Below are positions 17,134 to 26,782 of a DNA stretch of 46,234 nt, in pieces. The translations under genes were made by a program, and so were the position numbers. The DNA is from Gammaproteobacteria bacterium. Lineage in GTDB: Bacteria > Pseudomonadota > Gammaproteobacteria > Steroidobacterales > Woeseiaceae. The notes under the pieces are model-generated. The model was not told the origin of the DNA. It saw only the letters and a list, made by a program, of their open reading frames with translations, and made no database searches. The first letter of the stretch is position 1. Each line of letters starts with the position of its first letter. The DNA lies in NCBI GenBank assembly GCA_009937445.1, contig JAACFM010000009.1, positions 1 to 46,234 on the forward strand. The letters are read 5' to 3'.

Positions 17134-18228
17134 TCAAGCAATTAATGCGTAGCGTCCGCCGGACAGGGCCTCAACTTCTCCATGAAGCTCCAGGATCAGG
17201 AGCATGGAGGAAAGCTGGTCAATCGTCAATCCGGATCGGTCCTCAAGTTCATTGATGCTGGTGGGGTCATGGCTCAGGATTTTGCGCAACGCCAAATAGT
17301 CATCGTCGGCTTCCAGCGGCAATGGCTTGTTATCGCTTGATTCTGTTAGCTTTTGTTGCAGATGGCCCGCAAGCGGGGCCAGTTCAGTATTGATGTCAGC
17401 GGCAGTTTCGACAAGTTTGGCCCCTTGCCGAATAAGTTCATGACAGCCTCGCGAGAGTGGATTATGGATAGAACCGGGCAGGGCAAACACTTCTCTGCCT
17501 TGTTCTGCGGCAAGCCGGGCTGTGATTAGCGAGCCGCTGCGCCGTGCAGCCTCGATAACCAGCGTACCGAGCGCCAATCCGCTGATCAGTCGATTACGTT
17601 CGGGGAAATGCCGCTTGTCGGGCGGCGCGCCGAGCGGATACTCGGTAACCAATGCGCCGGTTTCTGCGATCTGGTGTGCCAGATCGTAGTTTTGTGCAGG
17701 GTAGACGCGATCGATACCGTGACCCAAAAAGGCCACAGTGCGGCCCTTTACGTCCAGTGCTCCGCGGTGAGCGGCCGTATCGATACCCTGGGCGAGGCCG
17801 CTGACAATGGTGTAGCCGCTTTTAGCCAGGTAGCGCGAAAAATCGACGGCATTGCGTAATCCGCCCTGCGTTGGATTGCGACTGCCGATGATCGCGAGTG
17901 ACGGCAGGTGCAGGGAATCGATCTTGCCGTTAACGAACAGCATCAATGGCGCACCGCGCAACTCTGCCAGTATTTCCGGGTATTCGTCACTGCCGTAAGG
18001 AACGAGATGGTGAGAATCGTGCTCAAGCCACAACAAGGCGGCCTCGATCGCGTTTTGGTCGGGGGAGGCCAGCGCCCTGGCCTTTTGTTCGGGTAGCCCG
18101 GCATCCCGAAGACGGTGCTCGCTTTGTGCGACGATCCCGGCGGTGTCGCCAAATCGATCCTGGAGAGCAAGCAGCTCGGCGACGTTCACGTACGCATGCG
18201 CCAGGGTCAGCCAGTCATGATGCTTCAT
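17134..18228 (-). CDS. dprA: DNA processing protein DprA (Smf)
   Basis: 364 residues. It binds incoming single-stranded DNA and loads RecA during natural transformation; many non-competent bacteria keep it. An N-terminal helical region (1-75) precedes the Rossmann-fold core, with AIIGSRNPTQGG, IVSGLAQGIDTAAHRGAL, PLGAPPDKRHFPERNRLISG and ALPGSIHNPLSRGCHELI. The C-terminal about 65 residues (ALRKILSHDPTSINELEDR) form the DprA winged helix, ending in the hydrophobic ALSGGRYALIA. It heads the dprA-smg pair. The gap upstream, 18229-18373, holds the terminator of the LysM gene and no gene. Confidence 0.95.
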   Translation of the reverse strand: MKHHDWLTLAHAYVNVAELLALQDRFGDTAGIVAQSEHRLRDAGLPEQKARALASPDQNAIEAALLWLEHDSHHLVPYGSDEYPEILAELRGAPLMLFVNGKIDSLHLPSLAIIGSRNPTQGGLRNAVDFSRYLAKSGYTIVSGLAQGIDTAAHRGALDVKGRTVAFLGHGIDRVYPAQNYDLAHQIAETGALVTEYPLGAPPDKRHFPERNRLISGLALGTLVIEAARRSGSLITARLAAEQGREVFALPGSIHNPLSRGCHELIRQGAKLVETAADINTELAPLAGHLQQKLTESSDNKPLPLEADDDYLALRKILSHDPTSINELEDRSGLTIDQLSSMLLILELHGEVEALSGGRYALIA

Positions 18229-18325
18229 CGTCGAGCCCGAATAGAATTGAACGAGTCATGATAACGCCACGGGCATTTCAGGACCTGTTCATTTCTGCAC
18301 CAACAGCCCATTTAGTCGCGCAACG

Positions 18326-18348
18326 AAAAACGGCGCCAAGGGCGCCGT
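18326..18348 (-). terminator. Intrinsic terminator of the LysM lipoprotein gene
   Basis: Eight-base perfect arms ACGGCGCC and GGCGCCGT with a three-base loop occupy 18330-18348. On the minus strand they are followed by five Ts (complement of 18326-18330). It lies about 25 bases beyond the LysM gene stop codon and would separate that gene from dprA. Confidence 0.8.
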
Positions 18349-18373
18349 CATCGTTATTCTAATAAGAGATGGG

Positions 18374-19555
18374 TCAGGTCGGGTTGCGAACTGCGTCGAG
18401 TAAATGAATGGCATCCGTCGCTTCCATAACCAGACCGTAGCTGATGCGGTCGTAGGTCTTGAACACCATCACCGTCCCGGCTGGCTCGTCCGGCAGCCTG
18501 ATGTCGCCACCTTTGACTTGATCTTTTACGACCACGCCGGCCTGAAATACGGTGAGTACATCGCCAACAGCGAGCCCATTATTGGATCCACGGTTCATGA
18601 CGATTACCTGGTATTGGCCGATCTGGGTCACGCCACCAGCGACAGAAATAATCCGGCCGTCGATGTTGCTGCTCGGTGACCGCGGGAAAAAGTTAAGTGG
18701 TACATCGACCGATGCCGGAAGGAAGCGGTCGCCCGTCTTCACTTCCTGCGATGTATTGGTCAGTGCGACGGTTGACGGATCACCCGTGCGGCGCAGGCTG
18801 CCCTCGCCGATCATTTCGCCGTGATAGCCAATCAATCGGTTGTCATCCGGGTCAACCAGCGGTTCGCCGACGTGAATGACGTTATAACGGGTGTTCAGCG
18901 GATCGTTCGTAATGCCGCGAACGTAAACCTCATTGCCCGCTGAAGCGATGAGATGATCACCGCGTGTTTCTAGCAGGTACGGGAGTGCGTCGGCTTGCGA
19001 TTTTTCAAGGACCACACCGGAGCTAAGAAACGCCGCAACGGATTCAAATGGAATGCTCGCCACGGCTTCTGACAAAGGCGTAATCCGGGCTTGCGGAGAC
19101 ATGCGGTAGGTCGAGGCGCGAACGTTGGTGATGCGTGCCTGACCATCGATGTAAACAAGGCCCAGAACATCACCCGGGTAAATCAGGTGTGGGTTCTCGA
19201 TGTCCGGATTCACGTACCAGATTTCTGGCCAGAACCAGGGGTCCTTGAGAAATGTTGCCGCAATGTCCCAGAGCGTATCGCCGACCTGAACGACGTATTC
19301 GTTCGGGTGGCCTTCAGCCAGCGGTACCGGTTGGTTAATTCGCTCCAGGACCGGCTCGTAAGGGGCAGGTGCTGAACGGGTCGCTGCCGCATCACTTTGT
19401 GATTGTGTCGTTGACGTGGTGCTTTGAGGCTCGTAACTGCTCGCAGAAGGATTTGATGAACATCCGACCAGCGCTGCAGCCAGCGTGACCGCGGTCAGGC
19501 GGAGGCTAAGTGTTGTGTATTTCGTGCAGAGAGACATAATTCGGGGGTGCTCCAT
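18374..19555 (-). CDS. LysM-domain lipoprotein
   Basis: 393 residues from the first ATG; a second ATG at codon 7 has GGAG 12 bases upstream and is an equally good start. A lipoprotein signal ends at LVGC, so the mature protein should be lipid-anchored. A Ser/Thr/Gln-rich linker follows, then one LysM peptidoglycan-binding domain at about 83-135 (YVVQVGDTLWDIA, WPEIWYVNPDIENPHLIYPG). The remaining about 250 residues are beta-rich with no known catalytic motif. By gene order this is the LysM protein commonly divergent from def beside dprA; a role in cell wall attachment is inferred from LysM. It diverges from def and ends at a clear hairpin terminator. Confidence 0.9.
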   Translation of the reverse strand: MEHPRIMSLCTKYTTLSLRLTAVTLAAALVGCSSNPSASSYEPQSTTSTTQSQSDAAATRSAPAPYEPVLERINQPVPLAEGHPNEYVVQVGDTLWDIAATFLKDPWFWPEIWYVNPDIENPHLIYPGDVLGLVYIDGQARITNVRASTYRMSPQARITPLSEAVASIPFESVAAFLSSGVVLEKSQADALPYLLETRGDHLIASAGNEVYVRGITNDPLNTRYNVIHVGEPLVDPDDNRLIGYHGEMIGEGSLRRTGDPSTVALTNTSQEVKTGDRFLPASVDVPLNFFPRSPSSNIDGRIISVAGGVTQIGQYQVIVMNRGSNNGLAVGDVLTVFQAGVVVKDQVKGGDIRLPDEPAGTVMVFKTYDRISYGLVMEATDAIHLLDAVRNPT

Positions 19556-19816
19556 ACTTTAGTTCGGGCCAGTACTTTAATGGCGTTGCTATACTATGTC
19601 GGTCCGGTACCGCCGAGGCTGCCAATTACGTCACATTTCCGGCCGCAAAAGGCGCACAAATGGACATAAATCTGGCGGCATTGTCTGACATCTTATTCAA
19701 TAAAGTCAAACATTTAGGTCACTTTTTGGTCAATTCACGCGAAATATCGCCTGAATAATTATGTTTCAACGAGTTCATTTTTACCCAATACGAGCCACAG
19801 GGCTTCATTATAAATT
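19556..19816 (+). other. Intergenic region between the divergent LysM and def genes
   Basis: About 260 bases, the longest gap in the window, AT-rich towards def. It must hold promoters for both divergent transcripts. I see isolated -10-like strings (TATACT at 19590-19595, and an AT-rich stretch around 19749-19760) but no well-spaced -35 partner, no strong hairpin and no open frame with a ribosome site. No RNA gene is recognisable. Confidence 0.5.
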
Positions 19817-20332
19817 ATGTCAAAACTAAAGATTCTCGAATTTCCTGATCCTCGCCTCAGGACGAAAGCGACCCCGGTTGTGGCCGTCGATGACGCGTTG
19901 CGTGTCTTCATCGGCGATATGTTTGAAACCATGTACGCCGCACCGGGCATCGGGCTAGCCGCAACACAGGTCGACCTGCATAAACGCCTGCTGGTTGCTG
20001 ACGTGTCAGTGGATAAGGATCAGCCGCACGTATTGATCAACCCCGAGATTATCGAGAAAGATGGCGTTACGGTCACCGACGAGGGCTGTCTTTCGGTACC
20101 CGGTTATTACGAAGAGGTCGAGCGTGCAGAACACGTTAAGGTACGCTTCCTCGACCGCGACGGGAATGAGACCGAGCTGGACGCACACGGGATACTTGCT
20201 GTGTGCATACAGCATGAGATCGATCACCTGGATGGCAAGCTGTTCGTGGACTACCTGTCGGAAGCAAAACGCACCCGAATTCGAAAGAAGCTCGAAAAAG
20301 AGCGGCGTCAACAGAACGCTGTTGTCATCTAG
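19817..20332 (+). CDS. def: Peptide deformylase
   Basis: 171 residues. It removes the formyl group from the initiator methionine of new proteins. The three family motifs are complete: [10 protein letters not shown] (45-53), EGCLSVPGY with metal ligand Cys91, and QHEIDHLDG with ligands His133 and His137 and catalytic Glu134. Length and the C-terminal basic stretch ([15 protein letters not shown]) match the E. coli type. It is followed by fmt after 10 bases, so the enzymes that add and remove the formyl group are made together. Confidence 0.97.
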   Translation: MSKLKILEFPDPRLRTKATPVVAVDDALRVFIGDMFETMYAAPGIGLAATQVDLHKRLLVADVSVDKDQPHVLINPEIIEKDGVTVTDEGCLSVPGYYEEVERAEHVKVRFLDRDGNETELDAHGILAVCIQHEIDHLDGKLFVDYLSEAKRTRIRKKLEKERRQQNAVVI

Positions 20333-20342
20333 GTAAATCTCG

Positions 20343-21263
20343 TTGAGTGCACCCCGCATTATATTTGCCGGTACGCCGGTGTTCGCGCTTGCATCGCTGC
20401 AGGCACTCGTTGAAGCGGGGCACACTATCGTCGCCGTTTACACGCAGCCGGACAGACCGGCTGGTCGGGGCCGGCGGCTGACCTCGAGCCCGGTGAAACG
20501 CTATGCCGAGGAGCGGGGTATTGAAGTTCTTCAGCCGCACACGATGAAGGACGCAGCGGTTCGTGCCGAGCTTGAAGCCCTGCGCCCGGATGTGATGATC
20601 GTTGCAGCCTACGGCTTGCTGTTACCCCAGGCTGTGCTCGACGTCCCGACGCACGGTTGTCTGAACGTTCACGCCTCGTTGTTGCCGCGCTGGCGAGGGG
20701 CCGCGCCGATACAGGCGGCGATTCTTGCCGGCGACGAGCGTACCGGTATCAGTCTCATGCAAATGACCGCCGGCCTCGATTGCGGCGCGGTTTTTTCCGC
20801 CCAAGAGCTTGAGATTGGCAGCGAAGAGAGTGCCGGCGAGTTGCATGATCGCCTCGCGGTTCTCGGCGGCGAGTTACTGGTACGTGACCTGCAGGCCATA
20901 CTCGACGGCGACATAGTGCCGGTGGACCAGAACGATGCGCTGTCGACCTACGCGGCGAAAATTCAAAAACGGGATGCCGAGCTTGACTGGTCAATGTCGG
21001 CCGAAGAACTGTATCGCCACATTCGCGCCTACAATCCGGTGCCTGGCGCGTTCTTTTTTGCGAACGGCGATGTGCGAGTCAAGGTCTGGGAGGCGAGCGT
21101 CGTCGCAGATATCAATGCAAAAGCCGGGACCTTTACGCAGTATGACAGCGACGGAATTGTTGTCGCCTGTGGTGCAGGCGGCTTGAGCCTGACTTCACTG
21201 CAAGTGCCTGGCAAACGTCGTGCTGCGGTGCAAGAGTTCGTCACACAGATCGAACTGCGATGA
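20343..21263 (+). CDS. fmt: Methionyl-tRNA formyltransferase
   Basis: 306 residues. It formylates Met-tRNA(fMet) using 10-formyltetrahydrofolate. The catalytic set is Asn108, His110 and Asp146, in GCLNVHASLLPRWRGAAPIQ and MTAGLDCGAV; FAGTPVFALASLQAL opens the Rossmann domain. The C-terminal tRNA-binding barrel starts near 205 and contains IRAYNPVPGAFF. The start is TTG at 20343 with AGGT upstream; no other start keeps the conserved FAGTP strand. Its stop overlaps the rsmB start as ATGA. Confidence 0.96.
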   Translation: MSAPRIIFAGTPVFALASLQALVEAGHTIVAVYTQPDRPAGRGRRLTSSPVKRYAEERGIEVLQPHTMKDAAVRAELEALRPDVMIVAAYGLLLPQAVLDVPTHGCLNVHASLLPRWRGAAPIQAAILAGDERTGISLMQMTAGLDCGAVFSAQELEIGSEESAGELHDRLAVLGGELLVRDLQAILDGDIVPVDQNDALSTYAAKIQKRDAELDWSMSAEELYRHIRAYNPVPGAFFFANGDVRVKVWEASVVADINAKAGTFTQYDSDGIVVACGAGGLSLTSLQVPGKRRAAVQEFVTQIELR

Positions 21264-22591
21264 GCCAGACAACAGGAGCAAAGGTGCGGGCGGTTGCTGC
21301 CGAGACAGTCGATGGAGTTGTCAGTGGCGGCCAGTCGCTGGACGCCGCAATCGCCAGGAACGAGCAGCGCGTGCCGGCAACGGAGCGCGCTTTGTTGCGC
21401 ATGCTTTGCTACGGAACGCTTCGACATCACTGGCAACTGCAGGAGTGGATCGATCAACTTGTCAGCAAACCACTGCGCAAACGAGATCGAGTGATCAATG
21501 CATTGCTGGCCGTGGGTGTCTATCAGATCGTGGAGATGCGCATTCCCGATCATGCGGTGGTATCGGAGACGGTCGCAGCCGCTCGCCAATTGCAACGACC
21601 CAAGCTCGCTGGTCTCGTGAACGCCTGCCTGCGACGTTTCGTGCGGGATGAGCTTTCGTCCAAAGAACCCAAAAGTGATGAGGCCCGATGGAATCATCCT
21701 GCCTGGTTCATAGAGCGTGTCAGGAAAGACTGGCCGGATGACTGGCGGGCTATATTGACCGCGAATTCGGAGCGGGCACCAATGTGGCTGCGCGCCAATC
21801 CTTGCCGAAATACGGCTGAGGAATACCAACAGCGTCTGTGGGCCGGTGGCGTTGCGGCGGAATTGCTCGACGGCGTTCCGGATGCCGTGCGGCTGATGGA
21901 GCCCCAGACAGTTGATAGCCTGCCGGGTTTTGCGGCAGGAGATGCATCGGTGCAGGACGCCGCCGCCCAAATTGCGGCGCGCTGGTTACTGCAGGACGTG
22001 GAAGGACGCGTTCTGGATGCTTGTGCCGCACCGGGCGGCAAGAGCGGCCATTTGCTTGAAATTGGCGGCGATCATTTGTCGCTCGTGTGTGTGGACAGTG
22101 ATGAATCACGAACGTTGAGCATTGCCGATAACCTTGCGCGTATCGGTAAGAGTGCAACCATAATTGCCGCCGACGCATCGAAACCAGAGGAATGGTGGGA
22201 TGAAAAGCTGTTCGACGCCATACTGCTGGACGCACCGTGCTCGGCGTCTGGCGTCATCAGGCGACATCCCGACATCAAATTATTGCGACGAGAGAGTGAT
22301 CTGGCCAGTCTGGCGGCCCTGCAACGCCAGTTGTTGGAAGCCCTTTGGCCGTTGCTTGTCCCGGGCGGGCGGCTGCTTTATGCAACTTGCTCAGTGCTCG
22401 CGGCGGAGAATGACGCGGTGACAGGACAGTTCCTGGCTGATCATGGCGATGCGATCGAAAACGATCTGTTGCCAAATAACAACATCCACGCTCTAATGCG
22501 CAGAAAGGCGTGTGGTTTCCAGATAATGCCGGGTTCAGCCGGTATGGACGGTTTTTATTACGCCGCGATACACAAGAAGAAGGTCTCCTGA
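21260..22591 (+). CDS. rsmB: 16S rRNA (cytosine-967-C5) methyltransferase
   Basis: 443 residues. The first about 140 form a NusB-like RNA-binding domain; the rest is a SAM methyltransferase of the Nol1/Nop2 family. The SAM loop is DACAAPGGKSGHL. The two conserved cysteines are Cys327 (DAPCSASG) and Cys377 (YATCSV), each two residues from the E. coli positions 325 and 375, the latter being the catalytic nucleophile. It modifies C967 of 16S rRNA. Translationally coupled to fmt by ATGA, as in many gammaproteobacteria, and followed by the DUF4390 and ntrYX genes. Confidence 0.96.
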   Translation: MSQTTGAKVRAVAAETVDGVVSGGQSLDAAIARNEQRVPATERALLRMLCYGTLRHHWQLQEWIDQLVSKPLRKRDRVINALLAVGVYQIVEMRIPDHAVVSETVAAARQLQRPKLAGLVNACLRRFVRDELSSKEPKSDEARWNHPAWFIERVRKDWPDDWRAILTANSERAPMWLRANPCRNTAEEYQQRLWAGGVAAELLDGVPDAVRLMEPQTVDSLPGFAAGDASVQDAAAQIAARWLLQDVEGRVLDACAAPGGKSGHLLEIGGDHLSLVCVDSDESRTLSIADNLARIGKSATIIAADASKPEEWWDEKLFDAILLDAPCSASGVIRRHPDIKLLRRESDLASLAALQRQLLEALWPLLVPGGRLLYATCSVLAAENDAVTGQFLADHGDAIENDLLPNNNIHALMRRKACGFQIMPGSAGMDGFYYAAIHKKKVS

Positions 22592-22599
22592 GAAAACTG

Positions 22600-23202
22600 A
22601 TGTCCCGGCACTCCACTACTGAACGCATCAAGATATCTCGTCGCTCGGTGATCGCGATTTTGGCTTTGCTCATATTGGAAACGGGGCTCGCCCAGGAAGG
22701 TATTGAGCGCGAGGGTTATTTCGAGGTTCGATCCGCGTCAACCCAGGTGGTCGATGGTGTACATACTTTAGACGCTCGCCTGCAGCTCGTGCTGAGCAGT
22801 GAAGCGCTGGCAGCGCTGGAAAGCGGTGTCACGCTGACGATCGAAATGCAGATGCAGGTGATCCGCGCCCGGCGCCTGCTGATTGACAGCGTTGATGCCG
22901 AGCTTGCCGTTCGTTATGAACTTGAGTTTCGGCCGCTGAGCCAGCGATACATTGTTAAGAATCTCAACAGTGGAGATCAGGACTCCTTCGCAACACTCTA
23001 CTCCGCACTGAATAGCCTGGGTCGCGTTCAGGGTTTGCCTGTCATTGATGATGCACTGCTAATACCGGGCCGGTCGTATCGACTCCGTCTGAGAGCAATG
23101 CTCAATACACAGCAATACCCGGCACCACTGCGACTTTTGTTTTTCTGGCGCGGCCAGTGGCAGTTGCAAAGCGAATGGTTTGAATGGTCGTTAGAACGCT
23201 AA
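22600..23202 (+). CDS. DUF4390 exported protein
   Basis: 200 residues from the ATG at 22600, 8 bases after the rsmB stop; an in-frame codon at 22510 would lie inside rsmB and is unlikely. An N-terminal basic stretch and hydrophobic segment ([17 protein letters not shown]) suggest a signal peptide. The rest is a beta-rich domain with [20 protein letters not shown] at its start and [19 protein letters not shown] at its end, which resembles DUF4390 proteins found between rsmB and ntrY-type kinases. Function is unknown; the fixed position beside a sensor kinase suggests a role in its signalling. Its end overlaps the kinase gene by 19 bases. Confidence 0.85.
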   Translation: MSRHSTTERIKISRRSVIAILALLILETGLAQEGIEREGYFEVRSASTQVVDGVHTLDARLQLVLSSEALAALESGVTLTIEMQMQVIRARRLLIDSVDAELAVRYELEFRPLSQRYIVKNLNSGDQDSFATLYSALNSLGRVQGLPVIDDALLIPGRSYRLRLRAMLNTQQYPAPLRLLFFWRGQWQLQSEWFEWSLER

Positions 23203-25418
23203 AACGCATTTTATTTACTTTGATGGGCGCAGCCGGCGTCACGCTGGTTCTGGTCTCGTTGTTCTTGTTGACTCAAACAGTCCAAAGTTCCGACGATTTT
23301 GACGGCCTGCAAGATATTATTCTGGTCATCAACATTGCCGGCGGCATCATTCTCATTTTGATACTGATCGGCAACCTGTGGCGATTGCTGCGCGACTACC
23401 GTGAGAATGTTCCTGGCGCCAAACTCAAATCGCGCATCGTTGGCATGTTCGTCGGCCTGGCGGTATTGCCTCTGATTGTCGTCTTCTACTTTTCCGTCCA
23501 GTTCATCAATCGGGGCATTGACAGCTGGTTCAACGTCCAGATCGAAGAAGGTCTCAATAACGCGCTCACATTGAGTCGCGCAGCGATCGAATTTCGGAAG
23601 CGGCAACACCTGGTCGCAACCAAGCAAGTTGCACAAAAGCTGGCCACCGTTCCTGATCGCCAACTGGTTTTCGAACTGGGCATACTGCGCCGCGCAAGTG
23701 GCGCCAGTGAAATGACACTCTACGGTGACAACAACAGGGTAATTGCGACCAGCTCCGATACCGCTGCGTCCACATTGCCCAAGCCGTTGTCGGAAGAGGT
23801 CGCGCTGTTGATGCAACAGGACCGGCCCTTTGTGAGCCTGGAGCCGCTGACCACTGGCACTGCCGAGATCCGGACGGCGGTAGCGTTCGCTTCTCGTGGC
23901 AGTCGAGGACGAGCGTTGCGCACGGTGCAGGCACACTTCCCGCTCGATGAACGACTCGGGAACATGATCGACAGTGTCGAGAATTCTTATTCTGAATATC
24001 AACAACTGGTCTTTTTCCGTGAGGACCTCAAAGACCTGCTGACTCTGACACTGGGTTTCGTACTATTACTCAGCTTGCTTGCAGCTATTTACGGTGCATT
24101 TCTGCTGTCGAGACGCCTTGTCGCGCCGATTCAGGATCTCGTTGCAGGAACGCGAGCGGTCGCAATGGGCAACTTCGATACCCGCTTGCCAACGCCGTCA
24201 CGCGATGAAATCGGTTTCCTCGTCAGTTCATTTAACGATATGACCCAGCGCCTCGCGAGTGCTCGCCGTGAGGCGACACTGAGTCAGGCGCTGGTCGAGG
24301 CTGAACGCACTAATCTGGAAGTTATTCTGGCGCGTCTTTCGACCGGGGTGCTGGCTCTTGAGTCAGACCTGAGAATACGTACGGCCAACCAGGCGTCGGG
24401 CTCGATACTGGGCGTCAGTCTGGAGACCCGGGCCGGGCAATCTATTCGCGAAGTTGCGAAAGGCAATCCTCTGTTGGAGCAGTTCGTCGATGTTGCCTGT
24501 GTGCACCTTGACGTCGGTGAGACTGAGTGGCGCGAGCAGATTGTGTTACGCAGTGAGGACGGGAGACGCGTCTTGACCTGCGCATGTACTGCATTACCCG
24601 GTGAAGAGGACAATGCCGCTGGCTACGTAATTGTCTTCGATGACATCACCGCATTGTTGCAGGCACAGCGGGATGCGGCCTGGGGCGAGGTAGCTCGACG
24701 ACTGGCCCACGAGATCAAAAATCCGCTGACCCCGATTCAACTTTCGGCCGAACGCATGCGGCGCAAATACCTCCACACGATGGATGCAGAAGAGGCACAA
24801 ATTCTCGATCGTGCAACGCATACGATCGTGCAGCAGGTTGAGGCAATGAAAGAGATGGTGAATGCATTTAGCGACTATGCGCGTGCACCCGATATGGATA
24901 TCAGTCGTTTCGACCTCGACAAACTCACGCATGAGATTGTTGACTTGTACCGGGCCCAGGAAAGCGACATTGAGTTGGTTCTGACATCTGATCCAATGAT
25001 GCCGCTGGTTGAAGGCGACATGGGCCGGGTGCGACAGATACTGCACAACCTGATTCGTAATGCCGTGGAGGCGCTCGAGGGAACGAAGGACGGGCGCATC
25101 GACGTACAAGTCGGTGCGGCTGAATTCGATTCTGTCGAGGTCGTGCAGATTCGAGTGGAAGATAACGGCCCCGGGTTCAAGACCGGCTCGGTTAGCCAGA
25201 TTTTCGATCCGTACGTGACAACAAAACCGAAGGGGACCGGTCTCGGTCTGGCTATTGTTAAAAAACTCGTTGAAGAACATGCGGGTTCTATCAGAGCAAA
25301 AAACCGAAGCGACGGGGGAGCAATGATTAGTATCCGATTACCGCTCAATGAAGCAGCAAGGGAAATGATGCTCGCAAGAGTGCCTGGCCGTGCCGATAAA
25401 GGGAGGGAACAAGCATGA
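23184..25418 (+). CDS. ntrY: NtrY-like membrane sensor histidine kinase
   Basis: 744 residues. Hydrophobic segments lie near 8-30, 44-67, 84-107 and 285-308, with a sensing domain of about 175 residues between the last two. A HAMP linker (about 308-360), a PAS domain (about 370-485), a HisKA domain with phosphoacceptor His509 in [15 protein letters not shown], and a HATPase domain with [16 protein letters not shown] and [18 protein letters not shown] follow. This layout and the [20 protein letters not shown] signature are typical of NtrY. In other bacteria NtrYX responds to nitrogen status, envelope or redox conditions; the signal here is unknown. Stop and ntrX start overlap as ATGA. Confidence 0.93.
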   Translation: MVVRTLKRILFTLMGAAGVTLVLVSLFLLTQTVQSSDDFDGLQDIILVINIAGGIILILILIGNLWRLLRDYRENVPGAKLKSRIVGMFVGLAVLPLIVVFYFSVQFINRGIDSWFNVQIEEGLNNALTLSRAAIEFRKRQHLVATKQVAQKLATVPDRQLVFELGILRRASGASEMTLYGDNNRVIATSSDTAASTLPKPLSEEVALLMQQDRPFVSLEPLTTGTAEIRTAVAFASRGSRGRALRTVQAHFPLDERLGNMIDSVENSYSEYQQLVFFREDLKDLLTLTLGFVLLLSLLAAIYGAFLLSRRLVAPIQDLVAGTRAVAMGNFDTRLPTPSRDEIGFLVSSFNDMTQRLASARREATLSQALVEAERTNLEVILARLSTGVLALESDLRIRTANQASGSILGVSLETRAGQSIREVAKGNPLLEQFVDVACVHLDVGETEWREQIVLRSEDGRRVLTCACTALPGEEDNAAGYVIVFDDITALLQAQRDAAWGEVARRLAHEIKNPLTPIQLSAERMRRKYLHTMDAEEAQILDRATHTIVQQVEAMKEMVNAFSDYARAPDMDISRFDLDKLTHEIVDLYRAQESDIELVLTSDPMMPLVEGDMGRVRQILHNLIRNAVEALEGTKDGRIDVQVGAAEFDSVEVVQIRVEDNGPGFKTGSVSQIFDPYVTTKPKGTGLGLAIVKKLVEEHAGSIRAKNRSDGGAMISIRLPLNEAAREMMLARVPGRADKGREQA

Positions 25419-26782
25419 GTCATTCCCATGTATTGGTCGTTGATGATGAGGCGGATATCCGCACGTTGATCAAAGACATTTTGACTGACGAGGGATACAG
25501 CGTAGAGACAGCTGCCAATGCCGGGGAAGCACGAGTTGCAAGATCCGGTCGGAGGTTTGATCTCATACTGCTGGACATATGGATGCCGGATACCGATGGC
25601 ATCACCTTACTTCGTGAATGGTCGGACAGCGGCGACCTGCATTGTCCTGTCGTCATTATGTCCGGGCATGGAACTGTGGACACTGCGGTTGAGGCAACGC
25701 GACTTGGCGCTTTCGATTTCGTCGAGAAGCCACTGTCGCTGGCGAAGTTGTTACGCACGGTCGAAGCGGCACTCGAGTCTGCTGGCAGACAGTCGCGGAC
25801 GGCGACCAGTCTGCTGCCGTCACTACTTGCACCGGTTGGCCGCAGCGAAATCATGAAAGCGCTGCGCGAACGTGTGCAGCAATACGCGCGGCATGACGGA
25901 TCTGTCCTGATCAGCGGGGAGGCCGGCAGCGGGCGAGGAGCTTTCGCACGCTACATGCATGCGTTGAGTCGTCGTTCTAATGATCCGTTGACGAGTCTGA
26001 CCGCGGCAGCGGTCACAGAAAGCAGCGCCGAGGAGCAGTTGTTAGGTCGAGAGGACGGCGGCGAGATAGTCGTCGGCGCTGTCGAGCGTGCTGCTGGCGG
26101 GACGCTGGTGATTGATGAGCTTTCTGATTTGAGCGACGCAGCGCAAAAAATACTCATTGGTGTTATCGAAGACGGTGAATTCACCCGGCTGGGTGGCACC
26201 ACGCCGGTAAAGATCAAGTCGAGACTCGTGGCGACCGTTGCCGCCGACTATGAAGCGTTGATTGAGGCTGGCAAGTTGCGACGCGATCTGGTCGCACAAC
26301 TGAGTGTCTTACACCTCCGCGTTCCGCCGTTGAGAGAGTATTCAGAAGACGTACCTGAGCTATTAAACTACTACGTTGACAAGCTGGTTGATGCGGAAGG
26401 ACTGACGTTTCGCCGCTTCGGCGTTGCGGCACAAAACAGGCTGCGCAATTATCCGTGGCCCGATAATGTTCGCGAGCTGAAGCATCTGGTGCGGCGCTTG
26501 TTATTGTCTGGCAGTGATGCAGACATTGCGCTCGATGAGGTGGAAGCGGAGATCAGTGTCGTGGATTTCGTTGGTGAACCGCTGGTGAAGCAGGACTTAC
26601 TGGCGCTGCCACTCCGGGAAGCGCGCGAACAGTTTGAACGCTCCTATCTGCAGCAACAACTGGTTCTTTGCAACGGTAAAGTAGGCTTGTTGGCAAAGCG
26701 CGTTGGAATGGAGCGTACGCATCTTTATCGCAAGCTGCGTGCGCTCGGCGTCGACTTCAAGTCAGTCGGCAGCGACGACTAG
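25415..26782 (+). CDS. ntrX: NtrX-like response regulator with degenerate AAA+ domain
   Basis: 455 residues. The receiver domain has the acidic pocket DDE, phosphoacceptor Asp54 (LLDIWMPD) and Lys105. The central domain resembles the sigma-54 activator AAA+ module but its Walker A reads GEAGSGRG (168-175), with Arg174 where Lys is normal, and the sigma-54-contacting GAFTGA loop is absent. Walker B (TLVIDELSD) is present. The C-terminal Fis-type helix-turn-helix (about 405-450) has [22 protein letters not shown]. By family knowledge NtrX proteins often lack GAFTGA and act through sigma-70 promoters; loss of the Lys is further from the norm. A good GGGAGGG ribosome site precedes it. Confidence 0.9.
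   Translation: MSHSHVLVVDDEADIRTLIKDILTDEGYSVETAANAGEARVARSGRRFDLILLDIWMPDTDGITLLREWSDSGDLHCPVVIMSGHGTVDTAVEATRLGAFDFVEKPLSLAKLLRTVEAALESAGRQSRTATSLLPSLLAPVGRSEIMKALRERVQQYARHDGSVLISGEAGSGRGAFARYMHALSRRSNDPLTSLTAAAVTESSAEEQLLGREDGGEIVVGAVERAAGGTLVIDELSDLSDAAQKILIGVIEDGEFTRLGGTTPVKIKSRLVATVAADYEALIEAGKLRRDLVAQLSVLHLRVPPLREYSEDVPELLNYYVDKLVDAEGLTFRRFGVAAQNRLRNYPWPDNVRELKHLVRRLLLSGSDADIALDEVEAEISVVDFVGEPLVKQDLLALPLREAREQFERSYLQQQLVLCNGKVGLLAKRVGMERTHLYRKLRALGVDFKSVGSDD

Noticed and set aside
19590-19595. TATACT as a promoter -10 element
   Set aside because: No acceptable -35 box at 16-18 bases, and it faces plus although the nearest downstream start is over 220 bases away.
21029-21970. 313-codon minus-strand open frame over fmt and rsmB
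   Set aside because: Antisense shadow of two well-supported genes, with no ribosome site or recognisable domain.
22510-22599. 30-codon upstream extension of the DUF4390 gene
   Set aside because: It lies inside rsmB and would precede the signal peptide with unrelated sequence.
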